From Lachnospiraceae bacterium (GTDB lineage Bacteria; Bacillota; Clostridia; Lachnospirales; Lachnospiraceae): 64,000 nt of DNA. The translations under genes were made by a program, and so were the position numbers. The notes under the pieces were generated by a model that worked only from the letters and a program-made list of their open reading frames with translations, was not told the origin of the DNA and made no database searches. Below are positions 34,523-42,880 of the stretch, piece after piece. The stretch's first letter is position 1; every line of letters starts with the position of its first letter. Location: the NCBI GenBank assembly GCA_910574885.1, contig CAJTDD010000008.1, forward strand, positions 97,921-161,920, in the 5' to 3' direction.

Positions 34523-35851
34523 ATGGTTTCTATTATCTTTTTAACATGTGTATTGACGACAATGCTGGCAATCTGTATGTTGTCGTTCAAGAGATATCTT
34601 TTAACTCCGCAGTTTGGATTGCTCGTATGCTTTATTTTAGCGTTGATTGGCTGCATGATATATGCAAAGCGGTGGAATTTAGAATTTTCTGCAATCACGC
34701 TCTTAGTTGTTTTGGCTGGTTTTGCGTCGATTGTATTCGTGTCTTTATTTTTTCAGCATAAATATCGGCTGAATGGTAATCTGGCAGAGGCGGTAAGAAG
34801 GAATGATGGCTCAGAAATTTCCGTAAAAAAAGTAAGAGTTATTATTTGGACGGTCATCCAGGTTGTGAATCTCTATCTGGTAATTCAATTTTTAAGAACT
34901 CAGACTGGAACTCTGTCGTTACAAGTGGCGATTAATTCCTATCGCAATTCGATTTATCTGACAGGCGACGCGGTAGCCCTTCCGTTTTTTACCAGGGTTA
35001 TAAGGAGTATGTGCATATACTCAAGTTATCTGTTTTTGTATTTATTATTCTATAACGCAGTCAACAAGATAAAATCAAAGCTAAATAAATACTATATCAT
35101 CAATATCGTCTGTGCCGCCGTTACTTCTCTGCTAATCGGGGGAAGCCGGGGGAGTCTGCTCCAGTATTTGATAGCGGGGCTTGCAATCTATTTTACACTA
35201 TATACTTTTAAGTATTATCGTGCGTTTTCATTTAAACAGGTATTTTATGCCTTGGTGATAGCGGGAGTATTTCTGCTTTTGTTTGGGCAGATGTCAGAAT
35301 GGCTTGGAAGAGGCGAGGTTGAAGAATTAGGGGATACGCTATTTACCTACTTATCAGGGGGAATGGCTAATTTAGACACTTATTTAAGACACAGTGAATT
35401 TTACAAGACAGATAGAAATTATACATTCGTTGAATTGGTCAACTTTTATTATAGGCTGACAGGACAAGGACATTTACAGTATAGAGGTCTTCTGTCCGAT
35501 GTATACATGTCAAGAAGAGGATTTGGAACGGGAAATATTTATACGATGTTCGCCAGTTATTATCATGATGGAGAGATGGCTGCTGTTGTGCTGTATTGCG
35601 CTCTTATGGCATTTATCGGACAGTGGCTTTTGAAAATGACGATTAATAGTTTCAGGGGAGGCAGAATCAACATTCCGATGGTTATATACGGTTATCTGTT
35701 TTTTGACTATATTCAATGTAATTTTTCAAATCGGTTCTATTATCAGTTTTTCACGGTCAATATGTTAAAATTCGTAGTCTTCCTGATTGCATTCAAATTT
35801 TTCCTGACGACAGATTTAATCAAGATAGACTATAAAGGTCAAAGGATATAG
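34523..35851 (+). CDS. Oligosaccharide repeat-unit polymerase (Wzy-like), integral membrane
   Basis: A 442-residue polytopic protein with roughly 11-12 hydrophobic helices. It has LLIGGSRGSLLQYLIAGLAI in the middle, a motif region shared by O-antigen-polymerase-like proteins, and a large loop containing SGGMANLDTYLRHSEFYKT, where catalytic residues usually lie. It would join undecaprenyl-linked repeats on the outer face. Sequence similarity among Wzy proteins is weak, so the call rests on topology, the loop motifs and its place between glycosyltransferases and a flippase. Confidence 0.82.
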   Translation: MVSIIFLTCVLTTMLAICMLSFKRYLLTPQFGLLVCFILALIGCMIYAKRWNLEFSAITLLVVLAGFASIVFVSLFFQHKYRLNGNLAEAVRRNDGSEISVKKVRVIIWTVIQVVNLYLVIQFLRTQTGTLSLQVAINSYRNSIYLTGDAVALPFFTRVIRSMCIYSSYLFLYLLFYNAVNKIKSKLNKYYIINIVCAAVTSLLIGGSRGSLLQYLIAGLAIYFTLYTFKYYRAFSFKQVFYALVIAGVFLLLFGQMSEWLGRGEVEELGDTLFTYLSGGMANLDTYLRHSEFYKTDRNYTFVELVNFYYRLTGQGHLQYRGLLSDVYMSRRGFGTGNIYTMFASYYHDGEMAAVVLYCALMAFIGQWLLKMTINSFRGGRINIPMVIYGYLFFDYIQCNFSNRFYYQFFTVNMLKFVVFLIAFKFFLTTDLIKIDYKGQRI

Positions 35852-35863
35852 GAGGAGGTTTCA

Positions 35864-37810
35864 ATGGATATTAAGAAGCTATATTCTGTCGATTTAGTAG
35901 CCTTCGATTTTTTTGATACCCTTGTACATAGAACGTGCGACCCTGAAAAAATACTGTCGATGTGGGCAAAGGCGGTAAAAGAAAAGTACAGTTTAAGTAT
36001 CTCCTCATCGGAGATATATAAAATCAGAAAGCAATCTGAGATAAAACTGCGCAAATCCGGATTCCAGGATGTGACATACCGTCAGATGCTCCGTGGGATC
36101 CATTCAGAATTAACAGCTTTGGGCTTCCTGAAACAAATTAATATTTCAGAATTTGAATCCGAATCTTACCAAATCGAGTATCAATATGAATTAGAGCATC
36201 TTTTCCTGGATGCTGAGAATATGGAACTTGCCAGGATATGTACAGAAAATGGAAAGGATGTAATCATAATCTCGGATTTTTATCATAGTAAAGAATTTAT
36301 CGGAAATATTTGCAAAAAATTGGGGATTCGTCAGTTTTTCAAAGATATCTACGTCTCTTGCGATTACAATGCAAGGAAATCCACCGGAGAATTATATAAG
36401 GTTGTATTAAAATTAAATGATACGCCTCCAAAAAGATGTTTGATGATTGGCGACCATCCGATATCGGATCAGAGAGTACCAGGAAAGATGGGGATTCAGG
36501 TGTTTCCGGTGAGCTATACGGGCGTCAGCGGATTTATTACTGACAAAAACGAAATGGAACGGATTGCCCGTGGTATGAGCAATGGAGCACATGTTTTAGA
36601 TGGCTACGTGGGAATTATGTATCTATTTACTGCCAGGCTATATGAGATTGCATCCGTCGGAAAATGCCGAAAACTACTGTTTTGCTCCAGAGAGGGGCAG
36701 CTGTTAAAGAAGCTTTTTGATATCTACCAAGAAATTGCACACAAGGATCATTGGATTGACAACGAGTATCTCTATATATCGAGAAGGGCTACTTTTCTTG
36801 CATCTTTGAGAGAATGTGGAAAAGAGGATTTTTCTCGTATGTTCCTGAATTATGATTCTTTGACGGTCGTAGATTTTTTAGATAATATTGGATTCAATCA
36901 AGGTGAAATTGCGGACGTCCTTGGCAGGACCGGTATTGAACGGGATATGCCTGCGGTTCCGAGGGGAAAGAGGGCTGAATTTGATGAGTTTCTTGAAAAT
37001 GATGAATTTATCAGACTATTTAATGAAAAGAGAGAAGAAGCAAATTTACTTTTAAAAGAATATATACGGCAGATAAATGGGAATTCCCCGATCTGGATGG
37101 TAGATATTGGATGGCGGGGGTCTATCCAGGATAATCTGTTTTTGGCGTTTGGGCGGAAAGTAGAGATTACCGGTCTTTATTTTGGGTTGAAAAATGCAGT
37201 GAGAACGGCAAAAAATAAAAAGATTGGAATAATTTTTGATAATTATGAAGATGAGAAAAATTACAGTCTGATGTCTTTTAACTATTTAGATTTGGAAAAA
37301 GTATGTGCGGCGGATCATGGTCCTGTTATCGGATATGACAGAAAGGGAAAAATGATTGAACCGAAAATTCTTGAATCAGAAGAGGAATTGGCAATCTATC
37401 GCTATATGAAAGAGGGACAGGATAGATTGGCGGAGTCCTTTGCCAGGCTTTGCCTGCAGTTTGACGATTCAATCTATGGATATTCTGACCTGGTATATGC
37501 TTTAAAATCCGGCTATCTGTTCCATTTATGCGTCCGGCAGCCTGAGAATTATAAATATTATTTTGATTATAGAAACATTGTGGTTGAGAATTTTGGCGCT
37601 AAGACTACAGAGATACGAAATAAGTTTACGTTCAAAGGATACTCGGAACAGTTTCATTGGGGACTGGTGAATTATATATTCCGGTTCTTGGACAAGGCAC
37701 ATTTGAAGGCAATGTATCCTGTGGGCAGGGCATATTGCAGATTTCTATATTGTTTGAAAAAGAGAAGGTTGAAAAGAGTGGAAAATGAATGGATTAATCA
37801 AAAAATATGA
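35864..37810 (+). CDS. HAD-family hydrolase with long uncharacterised C-terminal region
   Basis: A 648-residue protein. The first 230 residues are a HAD hydrolase: FDFFDTLVHRT with the two catalytic aspartates replaced in part (F-D-F-F-D), IIISDFYHSKEF as motif II and MIGDHPISDQRVPGKMG as motifs III/IV. Residues about 240-648 have no domain I can name; LLFCSREGQLLKKLFDIYQE and WMVDIGWRGSIQDNL stand out. Proteins of this size are recurrent in capsule loci and might process a phosphorylated sugar or transfer a phospho group. The start has a strong AGGAGGAGG site. Its end overlaps the flippase start by 26 bp. Confidence 0.75.
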   Translation: MDIKKLYSVDLVAFDFFDTLVHRTCDPEKILSMWAKAVKEKYSLSISSSEIYKIRKQSEIKLRKSGFQDVTYRQMLRGIHSELTALGFLKQINISEFESESYQIEYQYELEHLFLDAENMELARICTENGKDVIIISDFYHSKEFIGNICKKLGIRQFFKDIYVSCDYNARKSTGELYKVVLKLNDTPPKRCLMIGDHPISDQRVPGKMGIQVFPVSYTGVSGFITDKNEMERIARGMSNGAHVLDGYVGIMYLFTARLYEIASVGKCRKLLFCSREGQLLKKLFDIYQEIAHKDHWIDNEYLYISRRATFLASLRECGKEDFSRMFLNYDSLTVVDFLDNIGFNQGEIADVLGRTGIERDMPAVPRGKRAEFDEFLENDEFIRLFNEKREEANLLLKEYIRQINGNSPIWMVDIGWRGSIQDNLFLAFGRKVEITGLYFGLKNAVRTAKNKKIGIIFDNYEDEKNYSLMSFNYLDLEKVCAADHGPVIGYDRKGKMIEPKILESEEELAIYRYMKEGQDRLAESFARLCLQFDDSIYGYSDLVYALKSGYLFHLCVRQPENYKYYFDYRNIVVENFGAKTTEIRNKFTFKGYSEQFHWGLVNYIFRFLDKAHLKAMYPVGRAYCRFLYCLKKRRLKRVENEWINQKI

Positions 37811-39239
37811 TTCACTCCCGAAACAACTGCGAGCCTCATTTTGGTACTTAATCTGTAATTTTGTACAAAAGGCGGTAGCAGTGATATTTACGCCCATCTT
37901 TACACGCTTGCTGACAACGCAGGAATATGGGCATTATGGGATCTTTAATTCTTGGGATTTGATTATTTCTGTGTTTGTTACCCTGAATCTGTCATACGGA
38001 GTATTCACGCAAGGTATGGTTAAAAACAGCGGCGACAGGAAATCATTTGCCGCATCATTTCAGGGATTAACATTTGTATTGTTTTGTATATGGATATTCA
38101 TTTATATATTGTTTCACGTTAATTTGAACCGTATGACAGGGCTTAGTACGAGAGAAATGCTGGTAATGCTTGGATCGTCCTGGACGTCTGCAGCTTATGG
38201 GTTATGGGCGGCGGAACAGAGAATCGATTATCATTACCGGAAATTAATACTCACGACGCTTACTGCGGCAATATGCGGACCATCCCTTGGCGTCGTATTT
38301 GTAAACATATTCCCGGATAGAGTATTCGGAAGAGTATTTGCAACTTTTATAGTGAATGTTCTCGTCTATATGGGGCCTGTTTTTTCTCAGTTTTTCAACG
38401 GGGGGAAAATAATCAATACCAGGTATTGGAGGTATGCGCTGCTGTTTAACATTCCTCTGATCCCCCATTATCTGTCCCAGACCTTACTTAGTAATTCTGA
38501 CAGAATTATGATTGAGAAAATGGCTGGTTCTTCGGAATCCGGTATCTACAACCTTGCATACTCTGTGGCGGTGACGATGATTTTTTTTAATTCCGCATTG
38601 CTTCAGACGATTCACCCCTGGCTTTACCAGAAGATAAAAGACAGGAATACAAAACAGATTAAGACGGTAGTATATCCTGCCTTTTTCATTATCGGTTTTG
38701 TTAATTTAGTTTTGATTATTTTCGCGCCGGAAGCGGTTGCAATATTTGCGCCGCCGCAGTATCGGGAAGCAATCTGGGTAATTCCTCCGGTAGCTATGAG
38801 CAGTTTGTTTAATTTCTCATATGGTTTGTTTGCAGATTTTGAATTCTATTATGACAAACCATATCTGGCAACTTTCGCTTCTGTTGCAGGAGCTGTTCTT
38901 AATTTGATATTAAACTTTTTATTTATCCGGTTATTCGGATATTTTGCCGCCGGTTATACCACGCTTGTCTGTTACATTTTATTTGCGGTCTTGCATTATT
39001 ATTTTATGATTAAAATATGTAATACATATATGGAGGGGAGCAGGCCTTATGATACCAAACTGTTAGTAATTGGTTCGGGGCTGTTCCTTCTTCTGGGGTT
39101 TGCTTTTATGTTTACCTATCGTTATCCAATCATAAGATATGGATTGGTTTTTATCGGCCTGGTTATGATTTTGATATTCAGGCGGAGATGGATGTGCTAT
39201 CTAAAAATGTTTATTGATTTACGGAATGGTGGGGTATGA
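37785..39239 (+). CDS. Oligosaccharide flippase (Wzx, MOP superfamily)
   Basis: A 484-residue polytopic protein with about 12-14 helices. It starts MNGLIKKYDSLPKQLRASFW and has VIFTPIFTRLLTTQEYGHYG near 34-53, the family signature around the first helix pair. LLSNSDRIMIEKMAGSSESG near 230-249 is a second hallmark of Wzx proteins. It exports the cassette 3 repeat. It is similar in type to the flippase at 62387 and more distant from the one at 17662, consistent with different substrates. It overlaps both neighbours. Confidence 0.9.
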   Translation: MNGLIKKYDSLPKQLRASFWYLICNFVQKAVAVIFTPIFTRLLTTQEYGHYGIFNSWDLIISVFVTLNLSYGVFTQGMVKNSGDRKSFAASFQGLTFVLFCIWIFIYILFHVNLNRMTGLSTREMLVMLGSSWTSAAYGLWAAEQRIDYHYRKLILTTLTAAICGPSLGVVFVNIFPDRVFGRVFATFIVNVLVYMGPVFSQFFNGGKIINTRYWRYALLFNIPLIPHYLSQTLLSNSDRIMIEKMAGSSESGIYNLAYSVAVTMIFFNSALLQTIHPWLYQKIKDRNTKQIKTVVYPAFFIIGFVNLVLIIFAPEAVAIFAPPQYREAIWVIPPVAMSSLFNFSYGLFADFEFYYDKPYLATFASVAGAVLNLILNFLFIRLFGYFAAGYTTLVCYILFAVLHYYFMIKICNTYMEGSRPYDTKLLVIGSGLFLLLGFAFMFTYRYPIIRYGLVFIGLVMILIFRRRWMCYLKMFIDLRNGGV

Positions 39240-41629
39240 TGAGCTTTAGAGAGTATTTGAATTCAAACAGAACAGAATTTTGTACAGGATGCAGCGCTTG
39301 TTCGGCGGTTTGCCCTACGGACGCTTTGCATATGGTACAAGACGAAACGGGATATTATGTTTCGGAATTTGATGCGTCGAAATGTATCAATTGCAATAAA
39401 TGCAGCAACATCTGCCCAATCCTTTCACCGAAAGAATATCCATATCGGGGTAAACGCCCGGCGTCCTATGCTGTCCAAATGCATGACGAACTCAGGAGCA
39501 AGTGTTCATCCGGAGGAGTATTTCTTGCCGCCGCACAAGCCGTTATTGATGTAAAAAAAGGAACCGTATTCGGCGCGGCATGGGAGGGTGAGGTTTTATA
39601 TCATTGCGGCGTAGATAATGTTGACGGCTTGCTTAAATTGTGCGGTTCTAAATACATACAGAGCCATATGTCAGGCACGTTCCGCCAAATCAAGAAATTA
39701 CTGCAAAACAAGGAGACGGTTCTATTCTGTGGGTGTCCCTGTCAGGTGGCGGGATTATATTCATATTTGGGCAAAGACGATGAAAATTTATATACAATAG
39801 ACCTGCTGTGTTACTATGCGCCCTCTGTTCGGATGTTCCAGGATTATTTAAAAGAAACTTATCGTGGAACAGCAAAAAGTTGGAATTTTCGGGATAAAGA
39901 ACTTGGATGGGACAGTGAAAACCTAACGGTTTTCACTGTCCCGGATATGAAGCGGCAGACGTCTGAGGATTTAGGGACAAAGAATTTGGATGGGACTGTG
40001 AAAAAAATCATCCGTTCCCGGGATATCGATCTGTTTGAACAGGCTTTCCATTCGCATCTGCTGATGAGCGAGCATTGCCAAAAGTGTAATTTTAACAGAA
40101 TCCCTCGTCAGGGAGATATCACATTGGGAGACTTTTGGGGGATAGCAAAATTTGATAAGAGTTTTGCGGATGAGAAGGGAACCAGCATCGTTATCGTAAA
40201 CAGTGAGAAAGGCAGAAAACTTCTGGAGCTTTGCGGTAAAAAGCTCAGGAAAATAAAGAAAACCGATTTAAAATACATAAAAGGCAACCGAATTGGAAAA
40301 GATGCGGACGTTGTAAGAAGCGAAGCATGCAAAAGATTCTACGATCTATATCAAGCGTCTTCCAATTTTAACAAATCAAGTAATTATGCTCTTTCGTGCC
40401 GTCATGACGTTGGGATTGTCGGGTGCTGGGATATAAAAAACTATGGCTCGCAGCTTACCTATTATTCTCTTTACAAAATACTGAATCGAATGGGGTATTC
40501 GGCGGTATTGATTGGCTGTCACAAAAAAGCACAGTATCAATCTGTCGGAACGGCGGAACTGTTCAGAGACAATCCCTATCCTGCATATGATATTTCCCGT
40601 CAGTATGATAACCGGCCTGAAATGATTGAAGCAAACGCATTGGCGGATACGTTCGTAGTTGGTTCGGATCAAGTCTGGAATTATGGGCTTTATAAACATT
40701 TCGGAGAATTCACTTTGCTGGATTTTGTGTTCTCGAATAAAAATAAAATCGCATATGCGGCTTCTTTTGGAGGGAATTACTGGAAAGGGAGTGAAATAGA
40801 AAGGGTGTTCTTTCAGTTTTGCTTAAATAGATTTCATAAAATTTCTGTTCGGGAGACGTCGGGCGTAGAATTATGCAGTCAAAAGTTTGGCTGTCATGGG
40901 GATTGGGTAATCGATCCGGTTTTTTTAGCCGGCGCCGACGTGCTTTCCGGGCTTGCGCGAAAGGCAAGTGTGGATGTATCTGGCAGGTATGTGTTTGCGT
41001 ATCTTCTTGATTATTCAAAGGATAAGGTTAATGTGCTTAACCGAATCTGTAATAGGACAGGCTGTAAGAGTGTGGTGGTTACAGATCCAAACCAGGCAAT
41101 AGATCCTGCATGGAAAGGTTATGTCCGCGTAGACGCTCATCTGGAGGACTGGCTGTGGTTATTTCAAAATGCGGAGTATGTATTGACGGATTCGTTTCAT
41201 GGAATGTGTGTATCACTCATCTTTCATAAGAATTTTACGGCGGTGGTCAATCAGAAGAGAGGGGCGGCAAGGTTCCATGATTACGCCGCTATGTTTGGAC
41301 TGGATGAATATATTCTGCAGTCAGCGTCAACGGCATTATCCGGGGAATTTAAACTTTCACAAGTAGATTATGAAAGGATTGACAGGCAGATATCGGATGC
41401 TGTGGAGTCAGGGATGGCATGGCTTAAAGATGCAATAAATCCTGACATGCCGGATAAAGGCGGCTTGACTGCTTATGACGAAAGCCTTATTCGCAGATAT
41501 CGGGCAAGCCGTCAAAGATTTCGATATCGATTATTAAATTCTAAACCAATCAGATATTCAAAAGAATACGGATTTGGTGAAATGTGCGTAATGGCGTTCA
41601 AAAGCCTGCGCATCAGATTGAGAGGTTAA
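39236..41629 (+). CDS. Fusion of ferredoxin/F420-hydrogenase-beta-like protein and polysaccharide pyruvyl transferase
   Basis: A 797-residue two-part protein. Residues about 14-60 bind two 4Fe-4S clusters (CTGCSACSAVCP and CINCNKCSNICP). Residues about 80-380 match the FrhB/FdhB family of flavin proteins, with KCSSGGVFLAAA and CGCPCQVAGLYSYLG. Residues about 390-720 form a pyruvyl transferase domain: GCWDIKNYGSQLTYYSLYKI at its start, FVVGSDQVWN, ISVRETSG, and LTDSFHGMCVSLIFHK near its end. The two are usually adjacent separate genes; here they are one chain. The redox half may prepare or reduce a substrate for the transferase; its partner in capsule synthesis is unknown. It overlaps the flippase stop by 4 bp. 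Confidence 0.88.
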   Translation: MMSFREYLNSNRTEFCTGCSACSAVCPTDALHMVQDETGYYVSEFDASKCINCNKCSNICPILSPKEYPYRGKRPASYAVQMHDELRSKCSSGGVFLAAAQAVIDVKKGTVFGAAWEGEVLYHCGVDNVDGLLKLCGSKYIQSHMSGTFRQIKKLLQNKETVLFCGCPCQVAGLYSYLGKDDENLYTIDLLCYYAPSVRMFQDYLKETYRGTAKSWNFRDKELGWDSENLTVFTVPDMKRQTSEDLGTKNLDGTVKKIIRSRDIDLFEQAFHSHLLMSEHCQKCNFNRIPRQGDITLGDFWGIAKFDKSFADEKGTSIVIVNSEKGRKLLELCGKKLRKIKKTDLKYIKGNRIGKDADVVRSEACKRFYDLYQASSNFNKSSNYALSCRHDVGIVGCWDIKNYGSQLTYYSLYKILNRMGYSAVLIGCHKKAQYQSVGTAELFRDNPYPAYDISRQYDNRPEMIEANALADTFVVGSDQVWNYGLYKHFGEFTLLDFVFSNKNKIAYAASFGGNYWKGSEIERVFFQFCLNRFHKISVRETSGVELCSQKFGCHGDWVIDPVFLAGADVLSGLARKASVDVSGRYVFAYLLDYSKDKVNVLNRICNRTGCKSVVVTDPNQAIDPAWKGYVRVDAHLEDWLWLFQNAEYVLTDSFHGMCVSLIFHKNFTAVVNQKRGAARFHDYAAMFGLDEYILQSASTALSGEFKLSQVDYERIDRQISDAVESGMAWLKDAINPDMPDKGGLTAYDESLIRRYRASRQRFRYRLLNSKPIRYSKEYGFGEMCVMAFKSLRIRLRG

Positions 41630-41647
41630 AAAGGAGGCTAAAAACCT

Positions 41648-42688
41648 ATGAGCGAGTTTCGTGGAGCAACATTGCTGATCACTGGCGGCACCGGCAGTTT
41701 CGGGGCTGCTGTGTTAAAACATTTTCTGGAGACAGACATAGGACAGATCCGCATATTCAGCCGTGATGAAAAGAAGCAGGACGATATGCGTCACGGGCTT
41801 CAGGTGAAGCATCCAGATTATGCCGGAAAGGTTAAGTTTTATATTGGTGACGTCAGAGACCCGCGTTCTGTGGCTGACGCTGTGTCGGGCGTGGATTACA
41901 TATTTCATGCGGCGGCTTTAAAGCAAGTTCCGTCCTGTGAGTTCTTTCCCATGCAGGCAGTTAAGACGAATGTAGAAGGCACGGACAACGTCCTTCACGC
42001 GGCGGTGGACGCCGGTGTAAAGAAGGTCGTCTGCCTTTCAACGGATAAGGCGGCATATCCCATTAATGCGATGGGAATCAGCAAGGCGATGATGGAGCAT
42101 GTTATTTTCGCAAACGCTCGCGTTGCTGCCAGGAAAGGCGGCACGATGATCTGCTGTACCCGTTATGGGAATGTGATGTGCAGCCGCGGCAGCGTAATTC
42201 CCCTTTTCATTGAGCAGATTAAAGCGGGGAACCCTGTCACGATTACGAATCCGGAGATGACCCGGTTTCTTATGAATCTGGATGAAGCGGTGGAGTTGGT
42301 ACGTTTCGCATTCCACCATGGGGCTCCAGGCGACCTGTTCATCCAAAAAGCGGCCGCGTCTACAATCGGAGACCTGGCAAAAGGAGTTCAGAAACTTTTT
42401 GGAGATACCGGTACATATGTGATTGGGACACGGCATGGCGAGAAGCTCTATGAGACGCTGATGACCAGGGAAGAGAGATTGCGCAGTGAAGACATGGGGC
42501 GGTATTTCCGCGTTTCTGCAGATAACCGTGACCTGAACTATGACAAATATTTTGTGAAGGGACAGGTCTTGACCCAGGCAGAGGAGTCTTATACATCTCA
42601 CAATACCACGCTGCTCGATGTTGACGGAGTCGCAGATAAGATTCTCACAACAGATTATGTACAGGAGCAGCTTGCAGCCATGCGGTGA
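41648..42688 (+). CDS. capE: CapE-like UDP-N-acetylglucosamine 4,6-dehydratase (5-inverting type)
   Basis: A 346-residue extended SDR matching CapE/WbjB/FnlA, the first enzyme toward UDP-N-acetyl-L-fucosamine. It has LLITGGTGSFGAAVLKHF for NAD, IFSRDEKKQDDMRHG, FHAAALKQVPSCEFFPMQAV, and STDKAAYPINAMGISKAMME with the active-site Met-Lys in place of the usual Tyr-Lys. RYGNVMCSRGSVIPLF follows. Length is complete. In known loci capE is followed by capF and capG; here only the last 45 codons of a capF follow (42743-42880). The product could also be the keto sugar used by the aminotransferase at 24851. Confidence 0.93.
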   Translation: MSEFRGATLLITGGTGSFGAAVLKHFLETDIGQIRIFSRDEKKQDDMRHGLQVKHPDYAGKVKFYIGDVRDPRSVADAVSGVDYIFHAAALKQVPSCEFFPMQAVKTNVEGTDNVLHAAVDAGVKKVVCLSTDKAAYPINAMGISKAMMEHVIFANARVAARKGGTMICCTRYGNVMCSRGSVIPLFIEQIKAGNPVTITNPEMTRFLMNLDEAVELVRFAFHHGAPGDLFIQKAAASTIGDLAKGVQKLFGDTGTYVIGTRHGEKLYETLMTREERLRSEDMGRYFRVSADNRDLNYDKYFVKGQVLTQAEESYTSHNTTLLDVDGVADKILTTDYVQEQLAAMR

Positions 42689-42742
42689 ATTTTACCGTCA
42701 AAATTATTCGGAGTTAAATCGATATGGAAAACAAGATATACT

Positions 42743-42880
42743 CACAACATTATTAATCTAAGTGGGACAGAAAATCTTGTCACTGTAATGTGGGCGAATG
42801 AAATATTTGATCCGAATCATCCAGATACATTTGGCGAATCGGTTTCATATCATCGGGATAGAGAAAGGGGGAATGAATAA
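42743..42880 (+). pseudogene. C-terminal remnant of a second capF
   Basis: The frame HNIINLSGTENLVTVMWANE followed by IFDPNHPDTFGESV matches the cupin end of the intact CapF at 22128 (HSITNLSDTEELITVMWANE and following), then ends at TAA 42878-42880. The other 90 percent of the gene is gone. It lies exactly where capF should follow capE. The junction is in the 54 bp after the capE stop. Confidence 0.88.

Noticed and set aside
42038..42601. Minus-strand frame of 187 codons opposite capE
   Set aside because: CapE is fully conserved over the same region; the opposite frame has many Cys, His and Arg residues with no order, typical of a shadow.
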